Origin: a bacterium
Lineage (GTDB): Bacteria; Patescibacteriota; Saccharimonadia; Saccharimonadales; UBA4665
Reading direction: 5' to 3'
Length of the DNA: 11,695 nt
NCBI GenBank assembly: GCA_021788675.1
Contig: JAJYKI010000012.1
Location: forward strand, 1 to 11,695
Of the stretch, positions 1 to 6,271 are shown piece after piece; position 1 is the first letter of the stretch; each line of letters begins with the position of its first letter. Position numbers and translations under genes: made by a program. Below the pieces are notes generated by a model that did no database searches, was not told the DNA's origin, and saw only the letters and a list, made by a program, of their open reading frames with translations.

Positions 1-32
1 ATACCTGTTAGAATGCTACTATTAAAAGCCAA

Positions 33-46
33 AGGAGACAGTTATA
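33..46 (+). promoter_or_regulatory. Ribosome-binding site and AUA start of infC
   Basis: AAAGGAG ends at 37, six bases before ATA at 44-46. This is the only ribosome-binding site that fits the conserved IF3 N-terminus. Known of the family: infC often uses a non-canonical start (AUU in E. coli) that IF3 itself rejects, giving negative autoregulation. An AUA start would fit the same control. Confidence 0.8.
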
Positions 47-601
47 GCAAAGTTCACCCGTCTGAATGAATCGATTCAGGCAAACGAACTTCGGGTCATA
101 GACGAGGATGGGCAACAACTCGGTATCCTCAGCAAGCGAGAAGCATTGACTTTAGCGCAATCAAAAGGATTAGATTTGGTTGAGGTGTCGCCTGAAGCAA
201 ATCCGCCGGTCGCACGAATTGTGAACTGGGGCAAGTATAACTACCAGCGAACAAAACAGTTGCAGAAGAGCCGAAAATCGACAAAAGCCTCGGAACTCAA
301 ACAAATGCGTTTTGGACTTAAAATAGGCGAGCATGATTTGGCCATTAAATTAGCTAAGGTCGATAAATTCTTAGCAACCGGGCATAAAGTCAAACTTATA
401 ATTGTCTACCGAGGACGAGAACAGGCCCACAAAGAACTAGGTTTCAAATTGGCAGAAAAAGTAATCACTAGCCTTTCGGACAGATCTGTAGTAGATCAAC
501 AACCCCAGCTAGCAGGACGTCAGCTAAGCTTCGTTATAAGAAGCAGCGGTACATCCAGAATTAAAGTAACGGCCGATAACAAAGGAGAAAATAATGCCTA
601 A
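44..601 (+). CDS. infC: Translation initiation factor IF-3, AUA start
   Basis: IF3 binds the 30S subunit, keeps it apart from 50S and proofreads start-codon pairing. The reading frame from 44 gives 185 residues, near the usual 170-180. The N-terminal domain holds the family pattern RLNESIQANELRVIDEDGQQ, then GLDLVEVSPEANPPVARI and a linker around NWGKYNYQ. The C-terminal domain follows (KQMRFGLKIGEHDLAIKLAKVDKFL). The conserved N-terminus lies upstream of the first ordinary start (TTG at 146), so 146 cannot be the true start. An in-frame stop at 23-25 bounds the frame, and no ATG, GTG or TTG lies between it and 146. The ribosome-binding site AGGAG at 33-37 sits six bases before ATA at 44-46, which I take as the start; CTG at 62 would cut into conserved sequence. 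The end overlaps rpmI by 8 bases. Identity is certain; the AUA start is strongly inferred. Confidence 0.95.
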   Translation: MAKFTRLNESIQANELRVIDEDGQQLGILSKREALTLAQSKGLDLVEVSPEANPPVARIVNWGKYNYQRTKQLQKSRKSTKASELKQMRFGLKIGEHDLAIKLAKVDKFLATGHKVKLIIVYRGREQAHKELGFKLAEKVITSLSDRSVVDQQPQLAGRQLSFVIRSSGTSRIKVTADNKGENNA

Positions 602-788
602 ACTCAAGACACATAGTGGCACTAAAGATAGGGTACGCGTCACCAAAAACGGTAAGGTGCGTATCGGCCACCCTAACATGAACCACTTTCTAAATAAAAA
701 AAGAGGGGCACGCAAACGTAGATTAACAGGTCTCCAGACAAGAGAGAGTTCTGTAGCTAAAAATGTTAAGCGGATGCTTGGCATTTAA
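594..788 (+). CDS. rpmI: 50S ribosomal protein L35
   Basis: L35 is a small, very basic protein of the large ribosomal subunit that binds 23S rRNA. The 64-residue product begins MPKLKTHSGTKDRVRVTKNGK and contains the family features KTHSG, a GHPNMNHFLNKK stretch and a basic KKRGARKRRLTG run, with full family length. The start ATG overlaps the end of infC by 8 bases and is preceded by AAAGGAGA at 581-588, so translation is probably coupled to infC. It belongs to the conserved infC-rpmI-rplT operon. Confidence 0.97.
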   Translation: MPKLKTHSGTKDRVRVTKNGKVRIGHPNMNHFLNKKRGARKRRLTGLQTRESSVAKNVKRMLGI

Positions 789-815
789 AATCTTATAACC
801 TGAAGGAGTATACAA

Positions 816-1160
816 ATGAGAGTTAAACGAGGCCTTGTTGCCCACAAAAAACATCTTAAGATCCGAAAAACTGTTAAGGGATATAGTCATCCTAACCGGG
901 TAAGTATAAAACGCGCGAAGCAAGCTGCCACTAGATCGCTTCAATTTGCTACCAGAGATCGAAAAAACCGCAAAAGAACGTTCAGGCAGTTATGGAACGC
1001 TCGCATCAATGCCGCTGCCAGACTAAACGGTACAACTTACAGCAAACTAATATCCGGACTTAAAGTCTCCGGCATTAGTCTTGATCGTAAAATACTTGCG
1101 GAATTAGCCGTTAATGAACCAAAAGCGTTCGAAGCAGTTGTCAAAGAAGCCAGCAAATAA
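816..1160 (+). CDS. rplT: 50S ribosomal protein L20
   Basis: L20 binds 23S rRNA early in large-subunit assembly and represses its own operon in many bacteria. The 114-residue product is near the usual 117-120. It begins MRVKRGLVAHKKHLKIRKTV, continues with the basic N-terminal tail and long helix (KGYSHPNRVSIKRAKQAATR, RDRKNRKRTFRQLWNARINA), and ends in the globular part (LNGTTYSKLISGLKVSGI, LDRKILAELA). AAGGAG at 803-808 precedes the ATG; rpmI ends 27 bases upstream. It is convergent with rnpB, whose 3' end lies about 10 bases away. No hairpin terminator is visible between them. No L20-binding pseudoknot was looked for beyond the 43 bases before infC, which are too few to hold one. Confidence 0.97.
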   Translation: MRVKRGLVAHKKHLKIRKTVKGYSHPNRVSIKRAKQAATRSLQFATRDRKNRKRTFRQLWNARINAAARLNGTTYSKLISGLKVSGISLDRKILAELAVNEPKAFEAVVKEASK

Positions 1161-1170
1161 TAATAAAAAT

Positions 1171-1520
1171 GCCAGACTATCCGTAAGCCGGGTTCTGTTT
1201 TAGCTGGTCATCTATCTAGTCCTAGGGTTACCCCTAGGCTCAAGCGGTTCTTTTGATGAATCCTCGAGCGGGAAACTTTAGGCTTTAGGCCGTAAGAATC
1301 CATCTCCTTGCAGCGAACAGGGTTTACCTCCTTATCACATCACTGCGACAAGCTGTGGGCTCTTGCCCCACTCTTTTCACCCTTACCTATAAAAGGCGGT
1401 ATAGTTTCTGTGGCACTTTCCCTAGGCTTAACGCCCGGTCGCCGTTAGCGACTGTCCTTCCCTATGCTGCCCGGACTTTCCTCATGCCTTTTATAGCATG
1501 CGACCAACCGATAATCTGGC
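1171..1520 (-). ncRNA. rnpB: RNase P RNA, bacterial A type
   Basis: This is the catalytic RNA that trims the 5' leader of pre-tRNAs. On the minus strand it carries the conserved 5' core GAGGAAAGUCCGGGC (1483-1469), ACAGAAACUAUACCGCC, GGUAAGGGUGAAA with AAGAGCCCAC, UAGAUAGAUGACC and the 3' core ACAGAACCCGGCUUA (1198-1184). The two ends pair as helix P1: 1510-1520 with 1171-1181, 11 base pairs with one G-U, which sets the boundaries to within a few bases and a length of about 350. P15 can form from GAUGGAUUC and its partner at 1255-1263. The L15 loop shows no GGU (see findings). A TATAAT box lies just upstream, and a U-rich stretch follows the 3' end. Confidence 0.96.
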
Positions 1521-1526
1521 TTAGAA

Positions 1527-1532
1527 ATTATA
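1527..1532 (-). promoter_or_regulatory. Probable -10 box of rnpB
   Basis: A perfect TATAAT on the minus strand ends seven bases before the 5' end of helix P1, the expected distance for transcription to begin at or near the mature RNA end. No good -35 is visible; the best match lies inside the end of the RNase H gene. Confidence 0.65.
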
Positions 1533-1539
1533 ACATAAC

Positions 1540-2238
1540 TTATTTAATCGGCTTAATGCCAAGAGCCTCGTCCAGGGCTCGATTGACAGCCGCATCAGCG
1601 AGTTTATTAAGCTCTCTGGGCACATGGGTAAATGTAACCTTATGGAATTGTCTTGTTAGTTCGATAATAGCCGAGTGTACTGGCCAAAGATCACGATTGC
1701 GAACCTTAAAAATACCCCTCATCTGATTAATTACCAGCAGGCTGTCCATATATACATCTACGACACCGATTCGCTGCTCTATTGCAGCCTCTAGACCAAG
1801 CTTTAGTGCCGTATACTCAGCCTGATTATTAGTGGTTACACCCAGGTACACGCCTTTGTCAATAATTATTTTATTATCCATATCAAGCAAAACAAAACCA
1901 CTTGCACTAGGTCCAGGATTTCCTCTCGATCCCCCATCTGCATATAATTTAATTTTATCTTGTTGTGTTTTTGTATAAGTTTCCCATTCCGATGCTAAAC
2001 GATCCTCTTTAAGTAAAGGGTTAATAGCTTCGGCAAGTCTTCTATCTTTATCAGTAACATGCGATTGATCATCATGAGTAATACACCATATTTTTACAAC
2101 ATTCCATTCATTCTCAATTCTAGGAAAATGATTTTGAGACTTAGCAACTTGAGCAACTTGATTAATAAAGTCTAGAGCTTCATTAAAATTGATAAAATTA
2201 AATTGTCTGTATAGACCATGTTTAGTTTCTTGCCACAT
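1540..2238 (-). CDS. PCD/DCoH-like domain fused to ribonuclease HI
   Basis: The 232-residue product joins two domains. Residues 1-76 match pterin-4a-carbinolamine dehydratase: start MWQE, the F-x-F-x-x-F-x-E-A pattern, QNHFP (36-39), W45, ITHDD (53-57) and VTDKD. Two of the three active-site histidines remain (H37, H55); the usual second one is F38. Residues 95-232 are RNase HI, which cuts RNA in RNA-DNA hybrids: DGGSRGNPGP with D101, TTNNQAEY with E141, YMDS with D165 and NKLAD with D215, so all four metal-binding acids are present. It is the short type without the E. coli basic handle. ATG at 2238 is chosen because MWQE is the usual PCD start; a GTG lies one codon upstream. No ribosome-binding site is visible. 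rnpB follows 20 bases downstream. RNase H activity is likely; dehydratase activity is doubtful. Confidence 0.88.
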   Translation of the reverse strand: MWQETKHGLYRQFNFINFNEALDFINQVAQVAKSQNHFPRIENEWNVVKIWCITHDDQSHVTDKDRRLAEAINPLLKEDRLASEWETYTKTQQDKIKLYADGGSRGNPGPSASGFVLLDMDNKIIIDKGVYLGVTTNNQAEYTALKLGLEAAIEQRIGVVDVYMDSLLVINQMRGIFKVRNRDLWPVHSAIIELTRQFHKVTFTHVPRELNKLADAAVNRALDEALGIKPIK

Positions 2239-2771
2239 CACATAATATGGTAAGCGTTAATTAAGAACTAGGCAAATTAAAATAACATTTACAATATACA
2301 ACCACCTAACTAAAGGCCATAATGAATAGCTTATTTGTTAACAATCCTCAAACTAAACTAAATTTAGTAAACCCACTGAATGCATTTATGTTTGAACAGT
2401 TCATGATCAGACACAATGATTGAAAAACATTCGACCTAGAACGATCTAAAAAAATTTACCCTAAAATGAGAGCACCGCATTATCTCAATTATCAATATAT
2501 AGTCATTAGATATTATGGTACATCCTTAAACTAGCCGGAGATTAGTTAGCCACGCATACAGCCAATTTGTAAAAAATATAGATCCCTACTTAATCGAATA
2601 GCAATGATCAACTCTGAACGGCTAAATACTCTCGTGGAATAGCTCGAACGCTACTGTAGATATGACAATAGCAAGGTTGCGTTTTGTGACAACGAATTTG
2701 TTGCGACCCCAACAACTACAGATAAGCATCCTGATGAGTATTAACACTGGTAGATACCAACGTCTGGCTAT
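2239..2771. other. Noncoding stretch of about 530 bp
   Basis: AT-rich sequence with frequent stops in all frames. The only ORF of note (2662-2886, +) is low-complexity in character and overlaps the toxin gene antisense. There is no tRNA, no recognised RNA family and no terminator with a U-tract. A perfect 12-bp palindrome ACTAAATTTAGT lies at 2357-2368. The stretch must hold the promoter of the RNase H gene, but I could not assign one. It may be decayed sequence beside the toxin-antitoxin pair. Confidence 0.5.
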
Positions 2772-3173
2772 TTACAGGCCACGAATCGTTAAATCATCTA
2801 ATTGGAGATCGATAAGCCCTTTGTCATTAGTAACAAAAGTTTCAGCCTTATATTCGATTGCGGTCGCAAGATGTATAGCATCATAGCCATAGACCTGTTT
2901 ACCATAGCGCTTCGTGAGGGCAACTGCACGTTCACAGATAGTTAACGTTACTGGTACAAATTTAGTGGTGCCAAAATCGTGCAGTATACTAATCAATTTT
3001 TTATCTAAATCGTCACCACTTAATGCCGCTCCAGTCATCAGTTCTTGCCAAGCTAGAATCGATAGCACGGCGCCTTCATGCTCCCCTTGCTGTACAATTA
3101 TCTGGGCTGCTTTTGACCAAGTACTCGTGCCCTCAAAGGCATAAATCAATACGCTTGTATCGTACGCAATCAT
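2772..3173 (-). CDS. PIN-domain toxin, VapC-like
   Basis: A 133-residue PIN-domain protein, the usual VapC length. VapC toxins are Mg2+-dependent endoribonucleases that cut tRNA or rRNA when freed from the antitoxin. The N-terminus IAYDTSVLIYAFEG carries D5, WQELMTG carries E44, YGYDAIHLATAIEY carries D98 and FVTNDKG carries D117, giving the complete acidic PIN site. ATG at 3173 follows the antitoxin stop by a single base, so the two genes are translationally coupled. The target cannot be told from sequence. It could instead be a non-toxic PIN ribonuclease, but the adjacent antitoxin argues for a toxin-antitoxin pair. Confidence 0.88.
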   Translation of the reverse strand: MIAYDTSVLIYAFEGTSTWSKAAQIIVQQGEHEGAVLSILAWQELMTGAALSGDDLDKKLISILHDFGTTKFVPVTLTICERAVALTKRYGKQVYGYDAIHLATAIEYKAETFVTNDKGLIDLQLDDLTIRGL

Positions 3174-3174
3174 A

Positions 3175-3444
3175 TTAGTCAGATTTTAACTTAGGCTGCA
3201 TAGAATCACGCAGTGTTCTGGTATAGTCAGCAGCATCTTGACCTTGTTTAGTCCATACATTGGGAAGTGTGCCAAAGTGCTTTTCGATGGGTAACTTATC
3301 AGAAAGCTGGAGATTGCCGTCATCCGTGACAGTAATGGTGACTCGAGAGCCGGGACGTAACCGTAATTGCTCACGCAAGCCTCTTGGTAGCGTAACCTGG
3401 CTTTGTGACGAAACTTTAAGCGTGTACGAAGTATTTTTCATCAT
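3175..3444 (-). CDS. AbrB/MazE-type antitoxin
   Basis: An 89-residue protein with an N-terminal swapped-hairpin AbrB domain: YTLKVSSQSQVTLPRGLREQ, LRLRPGSRVTITVTDDGNLQL. It resembles antitoxins that bind DNA as dimers. The tail (about residues 50-89) is the likely toxin-binding part. It precedes the PIN toxin by one base. Such proteins bind the toxin and, with it, repress their own promoter; an 11-bp inverted repeat upstream is a fitting operator. The start is ATG at 3444 (or the next ATG at 3441); no ribosome-binding site is visible and the leader may be very short. Confidence 0.85.
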   Translation of the reverse strand: MMKNTSYTLKVSSQSQVTLPRGLREQLRLRPGSRVTITVTDDGNLQLSDKLPIEKHFGTLPNVWTKQGQDAADYTRTLRDSMQPKLKSD

Positions 3445-3458
3445 AATATGTGTAAAAA

Positions 3459-3500
3459 GTTATATAAATAAAGTAAAGTTAAAGTATTTACTTTATTATA
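3459..3500 (-). promoter_or_regulatory. Promoter and operator of the toxin-antitoxin pair
   Basis: A perfect 11-bp inverted repeat, AATAAAGTAAA (3467-3477) and TTTACTTTATT (3487-3497), is separated by 9 bases. On the minus strand a TATAAT overlaps its upstream edge (3500-3495) and a TATAAC follows it (3464-3459), each a candidate -10. The repeat overlaps the likely start of transcription, as expected for autorepression. No convincing -35 is seen. Confidence 0.6.
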
Positions 3501-3805
3501 TCATATTGGAGCGATTAACCTTGAACAGGTGGACGCACTCCTTGAGTCCATCAAACTTTACTGGCAATATAATAATATAGGCTCAGCTAGTCTGACCCTC
3601 ACTCACGCTTTATTAACAATGTTTAGTCAGGATTATGAACTTTAGAATAACTCTTTTGGCTACTTGATATGTATTTCAAGCCATACAATTTGCTATGTAC
3701 GCCCATAAACCCAAAAATTACGTAACTATCATCAATTTATATAATGCTCTAATATCGCCCGTAATGTTAATACTGTATAGACCAGCATACGTAAGCATAA
3801 GAACT
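3501..3805. other. Noncoding stretch of about 300 bp
   Basis: AT-rich sequence between the toxin-antitoxin promoter and tRNA-Pro. No convincing gene or RNA family is visible. It must contain the 3' trailer of tRNA-Pro, but I see no hairpin with a U-tract there. An imperfect hairpin (GGC-TTGA pairing with TCAAGCC around 3657-3682) is too weak to assign. Confidence 0.45.
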
Positions 3806-3880
3806 TGGTCGGGGTGACAGGGATTGAACCTGCGACCTCACGGCCCCCAGCCGTACGCGCTACCGCTGCGCTACACCCCG
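3806..3880 (-). tRNA. tRNA-Pro (anticodon GGG)
   Basis: A full cloverleaf of 75 bases including an encoded CCA. The acceptor stem CGGGGTG pairs with CACCCCG, the discriminator is A, and CCA is at 3808-3806. The D arm is GCGC with a short 7-base loop, the anticodon loop CTGGGGG gives anticodon GGG, and the T arm contains GGTTCAATCC. The anticodon stem has one wobble pair at 27-43. It reads CCC and CCU proline codons. Confidence 0.96.
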
Positions 3881-4001
3881 CTATATCTCTACGAATTACT
3901 TTCTCTTGCTTAGAACTAGCCGGGCTCCGAGTTGATTAACCTGAGGTATCCCAGGTGGGTGTTCGCATGCATAAACCACGGTATATACATTATGAACTCC
4001 C

Positions 4002-4028
4002 TAATGATTAGTATTCAGATAATCATTA
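4002..4028. repeat. Perfect 9-bp inverted repeat with 9-base spacer
   Basis: TAATGATTA (4002-4010) and TAATCATTA (4020-4028) are exact reverse complements. The repeat lies between the end of the M50 peptidase gene and tRNA-Pro. No U-tract follows on either strand, so it is not an intrinsic terminator. It could be a protein-binding site or a transcript-end hairpin. The rest of 3881-4090 shows nothing else I can name. Confidence 0.5.
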
Positions 4029-4090
4029 CCCGGAAAGTTTTCAAAACGAAAACCTTAACCCGACCTATCGACTATTATAGCTAAGAATTT

Positions 4091-4750
4091 CTATATGCTA
4101 AGAAGAAATTTAAGAATTGTATTGTCTACATAGCCGATCAGCTGGGCGATGAATTGGAAAAATACGAATATAAAAAGTAAGATTACCATGAAACCCATAG
4201 CTTCAATTCTCTCCATTACACGCCTAACAGATTCCGGCGCAAAAGCATATAAAACCCTTGAACCATCTAGAGGTGGAAAAGGTATCATATTAAAAACCAT
4301 TAGGGCTACGTTAACTTCTACAAATATTAGTAGAAAATTGAGCAACTCTGCATTAATTGTGGCGGCCAATAAATGAATCAATACAGAGCCCACTGCGGCT
4401 AACAAAAAATTAGATAACGGACCGGCCAAACCTACCATTGCCACACCATACTCGTCATAATTAACGTTTTGCGGGTTAAAAGGTACTGGTTTAGCGGCAA
4501 ATATAGGAGGTAGCCCAAACAGGACTAGGACTAGAGGCAACAAAAGAGTCGTGGCTACATCTATGTGCTTAAACGGATTAAGAGTCAACCTGCCCATTTC
4601 CGCCGCCGTCTTATCACCTAGGTAATAGGCAACAACTCCATGCATCACCTCGTGGACGATCATTGCTATCAATAAAGATAGAAAAAAGAAGACAAGTTCA
4701 ATGCCGGTTAGTCCAGTAAACATAAAATCTAGTATACCATTGACTATCAA
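4091..4750 (-). CDS. Site-2-protease-like M50 membrane peptidase
   Basis: A 219-residue, strongly hydrophobic protein of the short bacterial M50 family, which cuts substrates within the membrane using zinc. The first transmembrane segment carries HEVMH at 33-37 (the HExxH zinc site), followed by GRLTLNPFKHID, AKPVPFNP, VGLAGPLSNFLLA (107-119) and the second zinc site NMIPFPPLDG at 154-163 with D162. A final hydrophobic segment lies near 186-205. There is no PDZ domain, so its substrate is unknown. The 4750 start is TTG with no ribosome-binding site; ATG at codon 10 (4723) is an alternative. The rpmB promoter -35 falls in the first codons, which favours the later start. It is divergent from rpmB. 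Confidence 0.9.
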   Translation of the reverse strand: MIVNGILDFMFTGLTGIELVFFFLSLLIAMIVHEVMHGVVAYYLGDKTAAEMGRLTLNPFKHIDVATTLLLPLVLVLFGLPPIFAAKPVPFNPQNVNYDEYGVAMVGLAGPLSNFLLAAVGSVLIHLLAATINAELLNFLLIFVEVNVALMVFNMIPFPPLDGSRVLYAFAPESVRRVMERIEAMGFMVILLFIFVFFQFIAQLIGYVDNTILKFLLSI

Positions 4751-4768
4751 TCTGTTTATCTGTAAAAT
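4740..4768 (+). promoter_or_regulatory. Sigma-70-type promoter of rpmB
   Basis: TTGACT at 4740-4745 and TAAAAT at 4763-4768 are separated by exactly 17 bases. Transcription would start near 4775, just before the ribosome-binding site AAAGGA at 4783-4788. The -35 overlaps the annotated first codons of the divergent peptidase gene. Confidence 0.7.
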
Positions 4769-4797
4769 TTAATCTTGAATTCAAAGGACTAAATCTT

Positions 4798-4992
4798 ATG
4801 CAAAAGTGCGAACTAACTGGTAAGGGCAAGCAATTCGGCAACAACGTAAGCTTTTCCCAACGTCATACTAAAAAAGTATGGAAGCCAAACCTGCAAATTA
4901 AAACTGTTGTGATAGATGGTAAAAAAATTACCATGAAATTAAGCACACAGGCCATCCGAACTCTTAAGAAAAAAAATCTTCTGGAATCCTAG
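4798..4992 (+). CDS. rpmB: 50S ribosomal protein L28
   Basis: L28 is a small large-subunit protein. The 64-residue product begins MQKCELTGKGKQFGNNVSFS and continues RHTKKVWKPNLQIKTVVIDG, both typical of the family. Only one cysteine (C4) is present, so this is the zinc-free type. AAAGGA at 4783-4788 lies nine bases before the ATG. It appears to be a single-gene transcript with its own promoter, and its stop is 9 bases from the convergent gene's stop. No terminator hairpin is visible. Confidence 0.95.
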   Translation: MQKCELTGKGKQFGNNVSFSQRHTKKVWKPNLQIKTVVIDGKKITMKLSTQAIRTLKKKNLLES

Positions 4993-5001
4993 GCTATTTA
5001 G

Positions 5002-5634
5002 CTACAGTACTTCTAACTCGATAAGTTGAGTTACGTCTGTTAAATCCGTAGCTTTCAGTTTCAATTTACTAACTTTCTCCCTGGCGTCCATACCAAGCTC
5101 TTTTAAAGCATCTTCAAAACTTGACTGATCAACTGGATAGTTAATACCTTTGATCGCATAATTAGTCGGGATAACTAGTTTGGGCTCCAAGTCTTTAATA
5201 ATTTTTAAGGCACCCTTAGCATCAGTTGCATACCCGTTGCCACCCACAGGAATGATCAAAACATCACACATACCCACAGCTTCTAGTTGTTGATCATTTA
5301 GTAGCGGGTATATGCGTCCGGTAATCAATAAGTCAATATCATTAGTCGTAAGTTTAAACATGGTTCCTGAGTGCTTATCGGGCTCATCCGTATTCAATCG
5401 AACCGGTATACCCACTATGGATATGTCATCAACTTCGTACTCACCGGGACAGTCAATGATAATCTTAGCATCGACACTCAGGTTGGAACCTTCCAATTCC
5501 GAAGTCTTTAATACAACATCACCAGCTTTAATGACATTTTTTTTACCTAGTACAGCTAGATTGTCGTCCACCACTATTCTAGTATTCTTCTGACTTATAA
5601 CAATGCAGTTAGCTCCGTAAAATTGTATATCCAT
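5002..5634 (-). CDS. Degenerate metallo-beta-lactamase-fold protein
   Basis: A 210-residue protein shaped like the small MBL-fold hydrolases of the COG2220 type (UlaG/UPF0173-like): an N-terminal strand pair IQFYGANCIVIS...TRIVVDDN, the stretch IIDCPGEYEVDDISIVGIPV, then DIDLLITGRIYPLL, DVLIIPVGGNGYATDAKGAL and LVIPTNYAIKG. The metal ligands expected of the family are missing: no HxHxDH motif, ITGRI where an Asp is usual, and IPTNY where a His is usual. Hydrolase activity is therefore unlikely; it may be structural or bind a ligand. ATG at 5634 is chosen because GGGG (5643-5640) lies five bases upstream; a GTG one codon earlier is too close to it. It is the last gene of the thrS cluster. Confidence 0.75.
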   Translation of the reverse strand: MDIQFYGANCIVISQKNTRIVVDDNLAVLGKKNVIKAGDVVLKTSELEGSNLSVDAKIIIDCPGEYEVDDISIVGIPVRLNTDEPDKHSGTMFKLTTNDIDLLITGRIYPLLNDQQLEAVGMCDVLIIPVGGNGYATDAKGALKIIKDLEPKLVIPTNYAIKGINYPVDQSSFEDALKELGMDAREKVSKLKLKATDLTDVTQLIELEVL

Positions 5635-5644
5635 CACATCCCCT

Positions 5645-6253
5645 TTAATTAATTTGCAATAAATCTTTTTGATCTAATAAAACCTGTTTCTTGGAGTTGA
5701 GGATAGATGTAACGAAACGATCCTTGATCTGTTTGCGATATAAGAAATCATCGGTTTTTAATACAGTATATCGAATTTCTCTTCCCTCTTCTGACTCAAG
5801 ACCCAAAACATACTTGTCTACTGCATTCTTGTTAACATCACCAACTATTAATAAATCTACGCTTGAGTTATCGTCACGGGTGAAAAATCCTGTATAAAGC
5901 AGCAGGTCGATATGTCCAAGTGACTTCAGCTCAACATCTACACCTTCGCTCGTAATCTCACTATTATTAGATTGTATTTTTTTAGTAGCAGCGCTGCCGA
6001 AGATTTCTAATAAAGCATCATAAAACTCATATTTCTGGTTAACCTCGTAATATAACTTGTTATTAGTCGTGTCAGACGTGATGATCCCAATGTTCAATAG
6101 GTTAGATAATTCACGTCTTACGGAGTTTATCTGCTCGTCTATTTTTCTTGTAATTTCACGCACATAGAAAGATCTGTCAGGATTACCATAAAACAGCCTC
6201 AGCAGCTTTACTCTTGTCTTAGATCCGAAGAGTTGTTCAATCATAGATATCAT
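5645..6253 (-). CDS. Winged-helix regulator with nucleotidyltransferase-like domain
   Basis: A 202-residue protein. Residues 1-80 form a winged helix-turn-helix: LFGSKTRVKLLRLFYGNPDR, FYVREITRKIDEQINSVRRE as the recognition part, and GIITSDTTNNKLYYEVN as the wing. The C-terminal half (about 110-202) resembles the MNT-type nucleotidyltransferase fold (SSVDLLIVGDVN, then RYTVLKTDDFLYRK), but where active enzymes have D-x-D this has S-x-D, so it is probably not catalytic. A DNA-binding role is likely; its targets are unknown. Start 6253 is uncertain, since ATG three codons on (6244) gives the more typical MIEQLFGSK beginning, and neither has a ribosome-binding site. It lies 18 bases after miaA and 10 bases before the MBL-fold gene. 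Confidence 0.72.
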   Translation of the reverse strand: MISMIEQLFGSKTRVKLLRLFYGNPDRSFYVREITRKIDEQINSVRRELSNLLNIGIITSDTTNNKLYYEVNQKYEFYDALLEIFGSAATKKIQSNNSEITSEGVDVELKSLGHIDLLLYTGFFTRDDNSSVDLLIVGDVNKNAVDKYVLGLESEEGREIRYTVLKTDDFLYRKQIKDRFVTSILNSKKQVLLDQKDLLQIN

Positions 6254-6271
6254 TGTAGCAGTAGTTGAATT

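Noticed and set aside
1355..1726. A 123-codon plus-strand ORF
   Set aside because: It runs antisense across RNase P RNA and the end of the RNase H gene, and its protein looks like no family; an accidental reading frame.
2662..2886. A 74-codon plus-strand ORF
   Set aside because: No ribosome-binding site, no family resemblance, and the last third is antisense to the PIN toxin gene.
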